A stretch of 53,137 bases of DNA from Azospirillum sp. 51_20 (GCA_001917175.1 MNTV01000034.1:1-53137); one strand, 5' to 3'; positions 17,119 to 25,733 are shown, counted from the stretch's first letter. The notes: generated from the sequence alone by a model not told the origin. A program made the numbers and translations.

Positions 17119-17490
17119 CTAATATGCTTGGTTGTTTTTGATAAAAATGCTTTTGGCACGGAGAGCATCTTTCAGGCCATCGACCGTAAGTCCGCTCCCG
17201 ACAGTCAGTGCCGCCGCGTTGAACTCCCCGGTCAGATAGACAACGGCCTGTTTGTCTTTTTCCGATGTATCGACCGCTTCCGCCAGAATGGCGTAAGCAT
17301 CCTTTGAACCATCCGTTGCCGCCGATGTGCAAATCGTGCATTTGCCGCTGGCCGTAATTTTGCCAAGAATGGTTCCACGGGCATACTTGCCGCCGGAAAC
17401 GGTGGCCAACTCGACAATCCTTGGAAATTCTCCAGCCAACAAATTGTCAGCTTTAGTTTCGCCCTGATCCGTAAATCCCTGTGCTGTCAT
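17119..17490 (-). CDS. Head decoration protein, lambda gpD-like
   Basis: 123 residues, matching the gpD family that binds the expanded capsid as trimers and stabilises it after packaging. Beta-rich with V-S-G-G-K-Y-A-R-G-T-I-L-G, A-I-L-A-E-A-V-D and V-V-Y-L-T-G-E-F-N-A-A-A-L. AAGGAGAAACAG precedes the ATG. Located between protease/scaffold and capsid genes as in lambda C-Nu3-D-E. Confidence 0.85.
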   Translation of the reverse strand: MTAQGFTDQGETKADNLLAGEFPRIVELATVSGGKYARGTILGKITASGKCTICTSAATDGSKDAYAILAEAVDTSEKDKQAVVYLTGEFNAAALTVGSGLTVDGLKDALRAKSIFIKNNQAY

Positions 17491-17500
17491 CTGTTTCTCC

Positions 17501-17800
17501 TTAAATTAAAGAGGCGATGCGTTGAGCAACCGCCTCCGGGGGTTCATTGTCGGCTTCCGCCGCCGGACGGATGTCCGGATTCTTAATTGCCGCCATGGCC
17601 TGTTCAAAAGCACTTTCCCGATGAGTGGGAACAGTTGCCAAAATCTCCAGGATATCATCTGCCGCCAAATCCGTTTTTGTCAGCAGCAGTTTGGCAGTGT
17701 TCTCCCTTCCTTGGGAAACCTCAGAGGCAAAGACTTGTACCATGCGTTCCCGTTCAGTGCGCCGAATATCCTCGGCGCTCGTTTTTTCATTGTCATTCAT
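17501..17800 (-). CDS. Scaffold protein from an internal in-frame start (Nu3-like)
   Basis: Within the protease frame an ATG at 17800 (MNDNEKTSAED) is preceded by CGGAGA with nine bases between GGAG and the ATG. This would make a 99-residue protein equal to the C-terminal scaffold part of the protease. Lambda makes Nu3 in just this way inside gene C. The peptide is rich in charged residues and helix-forming, as expected for a scaffold. Confidence 0.6.
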   Translation of the reverse strand: MNDNEKTSAEDIRRTERERMVQVFASEVSQGRENTAKLLLTKTDLAADDILEILATVPTHRESAFEQAMAAIKNPDIRPAAEADNEPPEAVAQRIASLI

Positions 17801-18601
17801 GAATATTTTCTCCGTTTGTTGAAAATTAAAGCCTGCGATTATCGCCTCAAACGAGGACAACCCGTCCGCCAGACCGTTACGAACGGCATATTGGCCGACA
17901 GCCACATCACCGGCACCAAAATTTTTAACCACATCCACCGCCGTGATACCGCGGTTACGGGCGATTTTGGCGATAAAAACCTCCGCCAGCTCATCAACCC
18001 TTGCCTGAATCTTGGCTCTGCCTTCTTCCGTGTTAATGTCCGGGCGCTTGTTGGGGCTTTGAGAAGAAACGATTTCTATCGTTTTGCCGTCATCATCCTT
18101 TTCAAAAACGGAAACCACTCCGATAGAACCAAGCACCGCCGTATCGGAAGCCAAAATCCTGTCACAGGCGGAGGCAATCCAGTATGCCCCGGAACAACAG
18201 GCCCCGGACGCATAAGCGACAATCGGCTTTTTCCCTCTCGCCAGAAAAATCATGTCCGCCAACTCCGAACAGCCGTTGACTTCACCGCCCGGACTGTCAA
18301 TATCAAACAAAATGGCTTTAACTTCAGGATGTTGCAACGCTTTGTTAAAGTCCCGGGCCAGCAGTTCATACGATGTTGCACCGCAAATCCTTGTCATCAG
18401 GTTGGCATAGCGAAACAACGGGCCGGACACTTTAAGAACAGCAACGCCGTCTCTGATTGAGGCGGCGTTGGCATCTTTCATATCTTTGCCCATCTCCCGG
18501 GCTATGGCTTCAGGCGTTTTACGGCTTTCCTTCGCGATCTCCGCCATCGTTCCCATCATCTCCGGCGTCATCGCCCAAATGCTCCTGTTTAGTATTTTCA
18601 T
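17501..18601 (-). CDS. Capsid maturation protease, S49 family, fused to scaffold (lambda gpC-like)
   Basis: 366 residues. Residues about 60-240 form the S49/ClpP-like serine protease: F-D-I-D-S-P-G-G-E-V, then Y-A-S-G-A-C-C-S-G-A-Y-W with the catalytic Ser, and D-T-A-V-L-G-S-I-G-V. The catalytic Lys cannot be fixed from sequence alone. Residues from about 268 on are a charged scaffold domain with its own internal start. In lambda-like phages gpC processes the prohead. It overlaps the end of the portal gene by 83 bp. Confidence 0.85.
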   Translation of the reverse strand: MKILNRSIWAMTPEMMGTMAEIAKESRKTPEAIAREMGKDMKDANAASIRDGVAVLKVSGPLFRYANLMTRICGATSYELLARDFNKALQHPEVKAILFDIDSPGGEVNGCSELADMIFLARGKKPIVAYASGACCSGAYWIASACDRILASDTAVLGSIGVVSVFEKDDDGKTIEIVSSQSPNKRPDINTEEGRAKIQARVDELAEVFIAKIARNRGITAVDVVKNFGAGDVAVGQYAVRNGLADGLSSFEAIIAGFNFQQTEKIFMNDNEKTSAEDIRRTERERMVQVFASEVSQGRENTAKLLLTKTDLAADDILEILATVPTHRESAFEQAMAAIKNPDIRPAAEADNEPPEAVAQRIASLI

Positions 18602-20006
18602 TGATCAACCCCATTTCCTTAAGTTTATTTTTTTCCCGAACCCGTTGTTCGACCACTTCCTCCCAATCCAGTCCCTGAGAGGCGCACTCGTTTTCCAGCG
18701 TGGACAAACCGATTTCCATACGGAGTTGGCAGGCCTGCGCTTCCTTAACCGGATCAACCCAACCGCGCCCCGGACCAATCCATTTGCATCGGGTGTAGGC
18801 GTAGCGGTTTTTATAAAAATCCGGCGCATCCACCAAGCCTTTGTTGACCATTTCTTCAAGCCACAATTCATAAACCGGTGTTGCCCAATAGTCCGCCAGC
18901 CATTGCCGCCGTCCGTTAAAATGGCGCCATGCCTCCAACAATGCCGACCGCGCTGAGGAATAATTGGTTTTGGAAAAGTCCTTCAGCAACAATTCGTATG
19001 GGATGTTTAATCCCGTGCCGATATGTCGGAGTAAATTCTCCACAAAGCTTCCATAAGCGGAGTTGGGTCGGCTTGGCGTAAACGGCGCGACCTTGTCTCC
19101 GGGAAATATCGGAATAATGGAGCCACCCTCCAACTTAACCTGCCAGTCTTTCTTGGCGTTCAAATAATCATCGCTGGAACCGCCGAACAATTCATTTAAT
19201 TCTTCGCCACCCATCGGCGTTTCAATAAAAGCGGCAATCATCGCGTTGACAATCGCCGCCTGTAATTCGGAACGCTCATAATGATCAAGCATTTTAAACA
19301 TCGGCATAATCGAGGAAAGGATAGGTTTTCCCCGAGTCTGTCCAATACGGCTGACATCATGAATATGCAACACCCGCCGCCGGCCGAAAGGTGTAAAAGT
19401 CGGAACACGCTCCCATTCCAGCGAAGACATCCAATAATCCCCCGGATGTTCTTTTAAAATATGATAGGCGACCGGAGCACCGAAACAGTCAATCTCCACG
19501 CCGCCGCGCAGATTCTTACTATCCGTGCTGTTATTTGGATTGGACAGCCTGTCAGGTTCAATTAGCTGAATGGTGGTGGCAACCGGACGTTCCGGCAGCC
19601 ACAAAGCCAACGCCAGCGCCTCACCGTTAATCAAACAGGATTTAAAAATCTGCGTTGTCAGTCCATGAAAATTGAGGCTTTGCGCCGCATCACACATAAA
19701 AGTCTCCGACCATGAGCGCCACAATCCCTCAATTTTGGCCTGCCATTCCTCCTCCCAATCCTTGGTTTTGCCTAAAAGCTTATAGTCAGGCTTGGCGGAA
19801 AGACGAAAACCCGTGCCGACAATATTGTCAGTCAGCGTCTGCATCGCACCGCTGGCAATCCCATGGTTGCGGGACAAATCTCGGGAACGGGCGACCATTG
19901 TGGAAAGTTCGGGCAAAAGATCGCTGTCCGCCGAACCCCGCCCGGGCTGCCATGAGGCAATCTCCCTTAGTGTCTGCGATGCTGCTTTATGTGATGTATC
20001 TGTCAT
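18519..20006 (-). CDS. Portal protein, lambda gpB-like
   Basis: About 495 residues of the lambda portal family. Visible conserved blocks are R-D-L-x-R-N-x-G-I-A-S-G-A, V-G-T-G-F-R-L, N-G-E-A-L-A, I-Q-L-I-E-P-D-R-L, F-x-F-G-R-R-R-V-L-H-I-H-D and the C-terminal G-P-G-R-G-W-V-D-P-V-K-E. It forms the dodecameric ring for DNA entry and exit. The longer frame starts at a GTG (20057) inside the intergenic region; I chose ATG 20006, which has GGGA seven bases upstream. A plus-strand gene separates it from gpW, breaking the usual packaging order. Confidence 0.88.
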   Translation of the reverse strand: MTDTSHKAASQTLREIASWQPGRGSADSDLLPELSTMVARSRDLSRNHGIASGAMQTLTDNIVGTGFRLSAKPDYKLLGKTKDWEEEWQAKIEGLWRSWSETFMCDAAQSLNFHGLTTQIFKSCLINGEALALALWLPERPVATTIQLIEPDRLSNPNNSTDSKNLRGGVEIDCFGAPVAYHILKEHPGDYWMSSLEWERVPTFTPFGRRRVLHIHDVSRIGQTRGKPILSSIMPMFKMLDHYERSELQAAIVNAMIAAFIETPMGGEELNELFGGSSDDYLNAKKDWQVKLEGGSIIPIFPGDKVAPFTPSRPNSAYGSFVENLLRHIGTGLNIPYELLLKDFSKTNYSSARSALLEAWRHFNGRRQWLADYWATPVYELWLEEMVNKGLVDAPDFYKNRYAYTRCKWIGPGRGWVDPVKEAQACQLRMEIGLSTLENECASQGLDWEEVVEQRVREKNKLKEMGLINENTKQEHLGDDAGDDGNDGGDREGKP

Positions 20007-20080
20007 GTTTTCCCAATATGTTGACTTTTTTATTAAATAGTTTAATTTAAAACCCACTTAACATGTTAAAGGAGCGAGCG

Positions 20081-20359
20081 ATGGAGTTTGTTGTTATTGT
20101 GAAGTTATCAGATGATTTTACAAAAAGGTTAAATATTTACCAAGGTAAAGAAGGTCTTCAAATACAAGGTTTTAATGAGTTAAATTCCAATCATTCACAA
20201 TTACATTCTGTTATAAATTACCGTATTTTTTATGCAAAAAATGTATCGGAGCATAGTACTTATAAAATTACTTTTGGTAATCCTATGCAGCCAGAGTATC
20301 AGAAAGAGTTTACAATTCCATCCAATCAAGAATATTTGGAAATATTTTTTCCAAATTAA
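20081..20359 (+). CDS. Plus-strand accessory gene (moron) between gpW and portal
   Basis: 92 residues starting MEFVVIVKLSDDFTKRLNIY. The ATG at 20081 has AAAGGAG five bases upstream, so the upstream ATG is not needed. It is the only well-supported gene on the plus strand in the phage head region and is much richer in A+T than its neighbours, both signs of a late-acquired moron. A TTGACT box at 20021 with an AT-rich region about 17 bases on may be its own promoter. The protein is probably a small beta-strand domain without signal or membrane segment. No family recognised; it ends 4 bp inside the gpW stop region. Confidence 0.65.
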   Translation: MEFVVIVKLSDDFTKRLNIYQGKEGLQIQGFNELNSNHSQLHSVINYRIFYAKNVSEHSTYKITFGNPMQPEYQKEFTIPSNQEYLEIFFPN

Positions 20360-20592
20360 AAACTGACTTTCATAATTCTGCGGCGAACGGAGTTTTTCCC
20401 CTCCGCCGCGGCAATTTGCGATTTAAGATTTGCAATATAGGTTTCCAGACTTGTCCGACTGGCTTGATTGTAAGTCACCGAACCAAAATTACCGACATTG
20501 ACCGAAACTTCCCTTGCGCCTATCATCAGCTGATGATAAGCTTCTTCAGCCTCTGCTAGTCTGGTTTTTAATATCTCCTTATCTAAAGCCAT
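20356..20592 (-). CDS. Head-tail joining protein gpW
   Basis: 78 residues matching lambda gpW in size and pattern: two helices (DKEILKTRLAEAEEAYHQLM and a C-terminal Y-I-A-N-L-K-S-Q-I) joined by a short beta hairpin (VSVNVGNFGSVTYN). gpW joins the portal after packaging so that tails can attach. It overlaps the terminase stop by 10 bp. The C-terminus is basic (RRRIM). Confidence 0.85.
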   Translation of the reverse strand: MALDKEILKTRLAEAEEAYHQLMIGAREVSVNVGNFGSVTYNQASRTSLETYIANLKSQIAAAEGKNSVRRRIMKVSF

Positions 20593-22526
20593 GGATCGTC
20601 AACCTTTGTCGCTTTCATCTGTATAAATCTTGACGGTTTCTTTTTCGGCTTAGCCTCGGGATTTGCCGGAATAAGAGCCTCCAACTCGGCCCAGGCTTTT
20701 TCACTCATGCGGTCAAGACCGTAAATAGCCGCGCCGGCTCGGGCGTAAACCCGACAGTCCAAAGCTTCGTTACGCCTTGCGGGATCTTTTTCCCAAACCG
20801 GTTTCGGATAGCCGTTGCTTATCCTGACCACCTGCCGCTCCGCCGTTAGCTGTTTGAAATATTCCTCGGCATACTGCGGAAAATGGCAGCGTCCAAACAG
20901 CGAAGCATCCTCGCCGACACGCTCCAGCTTAAGCCAACGGTATAGCTCAGTCTTGATAACCGGACCGGACACATTCCATACTTTCAGTCCCTTTTTCCTG
21001 GTGTCGGCCTTGGATGTGGACAATAACATCGCCGTGTCCCGGCTCTGGCCCTTGACGGCAACCACCGTCCTCGGCTGGCTTGCTCTCGCGCCGTTGCCGC
21101 CCCAAACTGCTTGACTGAACTGCCTTACAAACGAATAAACATCCTGCGTGGCATATCCGGAATCAACGCACATCACTCGTATCGGCAATGTTACGCCGCT
21201 TTCATGCGGATAATCTTTTGTCAGCACATTTTCAAGTTTGCGCCAGACTTCCGGTCGGGCGGTGTCTCCATCTAAAACAAAATACGCCACCGACCAGCTC
21301 TGCTTTTGCCGTCCCCAAGCCACAACTTCGCATTCAATACGGTCTTTTTGAATATCAACACCAGCGGTCAGGAACAATCCGTCATAAGGAACAGTCCCGA
21401 TCGGATAAGTTTCTCTGGCTTCATACAGGCGCTGCCATTCCGGCGCATCACTTTCCACCTCAAAGGTCTCACCCAGAATGGTGTTTTGAAAGCCCTGCAT
21501 CAGGCTTGGATTTTTCTTGGTTTTCTCATAAATAGCCACGCATTCTTTCCACGACAGCCACCCAATCGGCGAATACAGAGACGATAAATGGAACCCCGCC
21601 GTCACTCCATCGCTGGATGCGGTTGCCTGCCAGCGGCCGTTGGCCAACATTTGTGTTTTATAATGCTCTCCAATATGTCCGCCGCAATGCTCGCACACAT
21701 AGAACACATTGCCGTCTTCCGCCTGCATCTGTGTCCATTCCAGCCGCTGATAAGTGCCACAGAAAGGACAGGGCACAAAAAAATAGCGCTTGTCGGAGTT
21801 TTCAAACTCCCGCTCAATGTTGGACAGACCTTTGATCGTCGGCGTGGACACCAGAAAAATCTTTTTTCTTTTGTTGAATGTAGCGGTTCGCCGTTCCGCC
21901 AGCAAAATCGGATCGCCTTCACCGTCAATATCCTGCGGATAACCGTCAATCTCATCCATAAACAAATACCGCGCCGGCATGGAACGCAACCCCACCGCCG
22001 AGTTCGCTCCGGTCATCACCAACACGCCGCCCGGAAAATCCTTGGACAGCATGGTGTTGCCACTGTCCCGGGAACGCGCCGGAGCCACCAGTTTTTTTAG
22101 TTCCGGACAATCCTCAATCAGAGGATCTATGCGTTGTTTGGAATTACGCTTGGCCATTTCCACCGTTGGCGACACCGCCATAATCGGCCCCGGCGCTTTG
22201 TGCATGACATATCCCAGCCAGTTGTTGCCGCATTCCGTGCCTCCGATTTGCGCGCCTTTCATAAACACCACCTTTTGAATAGGGCTTTTCGGCGACAGGC
22301 AGTCCATAATCTCTTTCAAATACGGCGTTCTGTCTGTCCGCCAGCGCCCCGGTTCCGATGCCGACTTGCTGGAAAGAACGCGGTATTTATCGGCCCATTC
22401 CGACACCGGCATGTATGAATCCGGTTCCACGCCCTTGAAAAATTCATCCTCAATATAGCCCTTCGCGTCAAAGCTCCCGGTCGATAAGCTCTCTGCTTTC
22501 GGAGAGGAGTTTCCGTATGTATTCAT
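20583..22526 (-). CDS. Terminase large subunit, lambda gpA-like
   Basis: About 647 residues. The ATPase domain shows the Walker A variant F-M-K-G-A-Q-I-G-G-T-E, the Walker B M-D-E-I-D-G-Y-P, and a treble-clef Cys motif (CPFCGTYQRLEW, YVCEHCGGHI). The nuclease domain lies in the C-terminal half, with D-S-G-Y-A-T-Q-D-V. It cuts concatemers and pumps DNA into the prohead. The frame could start at 22553, but the nine extra residues look non-native, so ATG 22526 is preferred. It overlaps the small subunit gene. Confidence 0.92.
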   Translation of the reverse strand: MNTYGNSSPKAESLSTGSFDAKGYIEDEFFKGVEPDSYMPVSEWADKYRVLSSKSASEPGRWRTDRTPYLKEIMDCLSPKSPIQKVVFMKGAQIGGTECGNNWLGYVMHKAPGPIMAVSPTVEMAKRNSKQRIDPLIEDCPELKKLVAPARSRDSGNTMLSKDFPGGVLVMTGANSAVGLRSMPARYLFMDEIDGYPQDIDGEGDPILLAERRTATFNKRKKIFLVSTPTIKGLSNIEREFENSDKRYFFVPCPFCGTYQRLEWTQMQAEDGNVFYVCEHCGGHIGEHYKTQMLANGRWQATASSDGVTAGFHLSSLYSPIGWLSWKECVAIYEKTKKNPSLMQGFQNTILGETFEVESDAPEWQRLYEARETYPIGTVPYDGLFLTAGVDIQKDRIECEVVAWGRQKQSWSVAYFVLDGDTARPEVWRKLENVLTKDYPHESGVTLPIRVMCVDSGYATQDVYSFVRQFSQAVWGGNGARASQPRTVVAVKGQSRDTAMLLSTSKADTRKKGLKVWNVSGPVIKTELYRWLKLERVGEDASLFGRCHFPQYAEEYFKQLTAERQVVRISNGYPKPVWEKDPARRNEALDCRVYARAGAAIYGLDRMSEKAWAELEALIPANPEAKPKKKPSRFIQMKATKVDDPWL

Positions 22527-22986
22527 CCAACACCACCGCCGTCTTATGTTCATCCGCGCCGAGTTCAGCTGCGATTAACGCCCCGTAGCGGGTGGAAAAG
22601 CCGGAAAACAAATCCCGCAAAGCTCTCCCGAGGTTAAATGCGTGCTGTCCGGCCTTTTTGCGGTCGATTGTTTCTCCCGTTACCATTTTGAGTTTTGCTT
22701 TGGCCAGCATCGCCCGATAATAAATATCCGCTGTTTTGGCCTGCTGAAAGGTTGAAAAATTCTGCCGCCCGCCGCCGGATAATTCCGGTTGAGTCTCAAA
22801 CAGTGGATCGGCCTTACGGCTTTTGGCCGGATCTGTATTCATAAACCATTCCCTGTTGGCTTCATCCACGTCGATTTTACCGTCCGGCGTTTTATGAATA
22901 CGCCCCGAGGCAATCGCCGTTTGCACGGCGTTCAACCGTACACCCCGAATTCTGGCATATTCCCGAAGTGACACCTTCCGTCCCAT
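22468..22986 (-). CDS. Terminase small subunit-like DNA-binding protein
   Basis: 172 residues. The N-terminus (VSLREYARIRGVRLNAVQTAI, G-R-I-H-K-T-P-D-G-K-I-D) is a winged helix-turn-helix like Nu1 and related proteins. The remainder is helical with A-K-L-K-M-V-T-G-E-T-I-D. It likely recognises cos and brings the large subunit. AAGGAAAATAA precedes the ATG. It directly precedes the large subunit and overlaps it. Confidence 0.8.
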   Translation of the reverse strand: MGRKVSLREYARIRGVRLNAVQTAIASGRIHKTPDGKIDVDEANREWFMNTDPAKSRKADPLFETQPELSGGGRQNFSTFQQAKTADIYYRAMLAKAKLKMVTGETIDRKKAGQHAFNLGRALRDLFSGFSTRYGALIAAELGADEHKTAVVLDEYIRKLLSESRELIDREL

Positions 22987-23241
22987 TTATTTTCCTTAAT
23001 TTGCTTTAGCCATATATAAATAAAGCGTACAATATACCGCCGGAATTAATTTCAGCGCACCAAAGCCGATATTCAGGGCATTGTCAGGCATTTTTGCACC
23101 AAAAGGAAAACGAGGCAGATAGCCTCGTTTCCTCAAGCCTGCATGCGGATTTAGAAAGAAAGGATAATTAATTAAGTCCCCGCAACGGCTTAAAAGTTCA
23201 ATATGACACGGCTGGAGGGGAACTTACGCTCCCCATACCGG
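22987..23241. other. Intergenic region before terminase with a strong hairpin
   Basis: No coding sequence is seen. AAACGAGGC (23109-23117) and GCCTCGTTT (23122-23130) form a 9-bp stem with a 4-nt loop. The T-rich side on the minus strand is weak. It may be an early/late transcription boundary or part of cos, since it lies next to the terminase small subunit. The remaining sequence shows nothing recognisable. Confidence 0.5.
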
Positions 23242-23457
23242 CTAAAGTTTGCTTACATCATAACCAAGAGCCGTTAACACCCGTTTTTTCTCCTCTTCTG
23301 AGGGATTATCTTCATACCAACACCATGCATCGCTTTCCGATAAATAACCTTTAGGCGGAATTTTGGCTATGTTTAATTCTTTTAAAACTTCCAAAAGTCC
23401 ATCCAGTCTGGACAATTCATGGCATATTAACTCTTCGATAATGTTCTTATTTTTCAT
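23242..23457 (-). CDS. Small hypothetical phage protein
   Basis: 71 residues, acidic, helical, with a Trp-rich centre (DAWCWYEDNPSEEE) and the C-terminus V-L-T-A-L-G-Y-D-V. AAAGGATTAAGTC precedes the ATG. It is preceded by a copy of the same 59-bp repeat that precedes the 23603-24085 gene, so both may be controlled alike. Function unknown. Confidence 0.6.
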   Translation of the reverse strand: MKNKNIIEELICHELSRLDGLLEVLKELNIAKIPPKGYLSESDAWCWYEDNPSEEEKKRVLTALGYDVSKL

Positions 23458-23506
23458 GACTTAATCCTTTCTTTTAAGTTACCGCTTCGGCATCCATACC
23501 TCTGCT

Positions 23507-23565
23507 TACATTACAATGAATGCTTGGAAAACAGCGGAAATCCAGTTAATTCTGCATTATTTTTC
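23507..23565 (-). repeat. 59-bp imperfect direct repeat, copy A
   Basis: Contains ACAATGAATGCTTGGAAA and, after a variable centre, TCCAGTTAATTCTGCATTAT. A near-identical copy lies at 24130-24188. Each copy stands just upstream of a small minus-strand gene, which suggests a promoter or operator module. Confidence 0.75.
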
Positions 23566-23602
23566 AGGAAAATTGCGGGGCGGACCGCGCCCCGCTTATC
23601 TC

Positions 23603-24085
23603 TCAGTCCTCCCATTCGGGTATCAGGTCGCCGCTGTCAAGGTCGGGATTGTAGCCTGTAAACTTCTCGGTGCTTAATCTGACCCCGCCCACCGCTTGGA
23701 TAACTATCCCGTATTTTAAGCTCAGCGCCTTTAATTCTTTACAAAAATCTCGATACTTTTGAGGGATGATATCCTGATAGGCCGTTTCATCAACATAATA
23801 CCGGTAGTCCTCGATAATGCGTTCTTTGGTTAACCTGCGGTCTGCTATTTTTATAAAGGTTTCGACATTCGTCCTGATCTCCTCCATATAGCTGTCGGCG
23901 ATATGTCTTCCCCAGCGGCTGTCCATCAATTTTTGTGTTTCTTCCGGGGTAAGCCCTGAATTCCTCTGGATAAGTTTGGCAGTCTCATTCCATAATCTGG
24001 TCATGTCCTTCTTATGTTTAAGATAACCTTTCGCCGTTCCCCAAAATCCCCATTCTTTATTTTCTGTTTCTAAAATCGTAGTCAT
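23603..24085 (-). CDS. Hypothetical phage protein
   Basis: 160 residues. Rather helical and charged, with W-G-F-W-G-T-A-K-G-Y near the N-terminus, the E-E-T-Q-K-L-M-D-S-R-W-G-R-H-I segment and a C-terminal acidic end (DSGDLIPEWED). AAAGGATAAAATA precedes the ATG. No family recognised. It lies between the terminase operon and the ParB-methylase and shares a leader repeat with the next gene, so it could be a regulator or early protein, but this is inference. Confidence 0.55.
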   Translation of the reverse strand: MTTILETENKEWGFWGTAKGYLKHKKDMTRLWNETAKLIQRNSGLTPEETQKLMDSRWGRHIADSYMEEIRTNVETFIKIADRRLTKERIIEDYRYYVDETAYQDIIPQKYRDFCKELKALSLKYGIVIQAVGGVRLSTEKFTGYNPDLDSGDLIPEWED

Positions 24086-24129
24086 TATTTTATCCTTTCT
24101 TTCAATTTATTGTAGAGTTTTTATCCTCT

Positions 24130-24188
24130 TTACAACACAATGAATGCTTGGAAATAAAGGAAAGTCCAGTTAATTCTGCATTATTTTT
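24130..24188 (-). repeat. 59-bp imperfect direct repeat, copy B
   Basis: Second copy of the 23507-23565 repeat. The 3' part TCCAGTTAATTCTGCATTAT is identical; differences cluster in the middle (GGAAATAAAGGAAAG against GGAAAACAGCGGAAA). It lies upstream of the 160-residue gene. Confidence 0.75.
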
Positions 24189-24255
24189 TATTATAACAAA
24201 TTGAATTATAATGATGTTTTTGAAACAGCGGGTTTGCTGGCGATAATTCGGCCGC

Positions 24256-25536
24256 TTAAAGGGACGCAACTTTTTTCTCGTACAATATACCGCTTGATTG
24301 ATTATTCAAACTTTCCTCATGACTTTCAAAGAGTTGCGCTTTTTGGCCCGTGTACTCTTCCCAACGGCGGACAATCACATCGCAAAACTTTGGATCAAGC
24401 TCAATCAAACGGGCTTTACGCCTGGTTTTCTCAGCTGCGATAATCGTAGAACCGGAGCCGCCGAAACCGTCCAACACAATATCCCCCGATTTTGAACTGT
24501 TATTTATGGCCCTTTCCACCAGTTCCACCGGTTTCATCGTTGGATGCAGATCGTTTTTGACCGGTTTGTTGTACGCCCAGACATCGGATTGATCACGGTC
24601 GCCGCACCAGTAGTGTTTTTGATTGGCATTCCAACCATACAAAATCGGTTCATACTGCCGCTGATAATCCGCCCGTCCAAGTGTGAAAGTGTTTTTGGCC
24701 CAGACGATAAAAGTCGACCATTTGCCGCCGGCGGCGATAAAAGCATTGTAAAGAGTGTGCAGTTCGCTGGAACTCATGCAGACATACACTGCTCCTTTGT
24801 TGAACATCATAAGGTTGGACAGGCTGTCGGTTAAAAATTGTGCAAAACCATCGCCGAGATTATCATTCATAATTTTACGTCCGCCCAGCGTTCCGGCATG
24901 ATAACGCAGACTGTCTTTCATGGTTGAGCCATAGTTCACATTATACGGAGGATCGGTAAAAATCATGGCCGCAACATCATCCTGCATCAGTTTTTTGACA
25001 TCATCATATATGGTGGTATCGCCGCACAGCAGACGGTGTTCGCCTAAAAGCCAGATATCACCAGGCTTGGTCACCGCTTCTTCAGGAACTTCCGGTACTT
25101 CGTCCTCATTGGCATCAGAAGAAGTTTCCGGCTCGCCGAAAACATCCAGTTCTTTCAATTCCTCTTCAGAAAATCCCAAAATATCAAGATTAAACTCCAG
25201 ATCGTCCAGTTCTTTCATCTCCAGCGCCAGCATCTCCTCATCCCAGCCGGCATTTAGAGCGATTTTATTATCGGCGATGACCAACGCCCGCCGCTGAGTC
25301 TCGGTCAGATGCGGCAAACGGATGACTGGAACTTCTTTTAATCCCATGCGTTGAGCCGCAAGCAGTCTGCCATGCCCGGCAATAATGACATCATCCACAC
25401 CAATCAAAATCGGATTGGTAAAGCCGAACTCTTTGATGCTGGCGGCAATCTGAGCGATTTGCTCATCGTTATGTGTACGCGAATTGCGTGCGTAAGGGAT
25501 GAGCTTATCTATCGGATAATTCTCTTGGAACTCCAT
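24256..25536 (-). CDS. ParB-domain / DNA (N6-adenine or N4-cytosine) methyltransferase fusion
   Basis: 426 residues from ATG 25536, which has GGAGA upstream; the longer frame adds seven weak residues. Residues 1-110 are a ParB/sulfiredoxin-like domain (ARNSRTHNDEQIAQIAASI, I-A-G-H-G-R-L-L-A-A). The methylase domain has motif IV D-P-P-Y-N-V (near 200) before motif I F-G-G-S-G-S-T (near 380), the beta-class order. It likely methylates phage or host DNA with AdoMet; target unknown. It lies downstream of a phage SAM synthetase and the candidate exclusion pair, separated by a terminator. Such genes are common in siphophages near terminase. Confidence 0.85.
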   Translation of the reverse strand: MEFQENYPIDKLIPYARNSRTHNDEQIAQIAASIKEFGFTNPILIGVDDVIIAGHGRLLAAQRMGLKEVPVIRLPHLTETQRRALVIADNKIALNAGWDEEMLALEMKELDDLEFNLDILGFSEEELKELDVFGEPETSSDANEDEVPEVPEEAVTKPGDIWLLGEHRLLCGDTTIYDDVKKLMQDDVAAMIFTDPPYNVNYGSTMKDSLRYHAGTLGGRKIMNDNLGDGFAQFLTDSLSNLMMFNKGAVYVCMSSSELHTLYNAFIAAGGKWSTFIVWAKNTFTLGRADYQRQYEPILYGWNANQKHYWCGDRDQSDVWAYNKPVKNDLHPTMKPVELVERAINNSSKSGDIVLDGFGGSGSTIIAAEKTRRKARLIELDPKFCDVIVRRWEEYTGQKAQLFESHEESLNNQSSGILYEKKVASL

Positions 25537-25733
25537 AAATTTCTCCGTAAAAAACAAAAGTGACCAGACAAAAACATGGGGTGACCAGCCGCCAAAAACA
25601 AAATATCTCCGAAAACCTTATTTTGCTTGGTTTTCAGAGATATGCCGACCAGTAAACAAAAACGCCGGACGCTAGAATTGCGCCGCGGCTTGCGCCCCCG
25701 CATACGATTTAATCACGGGAAGGACCCACGGGT
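25537..25733. other. Non-coding segment with three GACCAG repeats and a terminator-like hairpin
   Basis: Three copies of GACCAG followed by a short spacer and CAAAAAC occur at 25562-25576, 25583-25599 and 25647-25663. Between the second and third lies a stem-loop (TCTCCGAAAACC, 25606-25617, with GGTTTTCAGAGA, 25629-25640) followed on the minus strand by TATTTTGTTTTT. The hairpin looks like a terminator for the upstream membrane-protein gene. The repeats may be operator sites for the methylase gene. Confidence 0.55.

Noticed and set aside
23027..24293. 15-base identity CGTACAATATACCGC at 23027 and 24279
   Set aside because: One match of this length is expected by chance in a window of this size, and one copy lies within the methylase coding sequence.
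25509..25703. A 64-residue frame starting M-R-G-R-K-P, like a P27 terminase small subunit
   Set aside because: Only the first six residues match; the rest is unrelated and it overlaps the methylase start. The terminase small subunit is already at 22468-22986.
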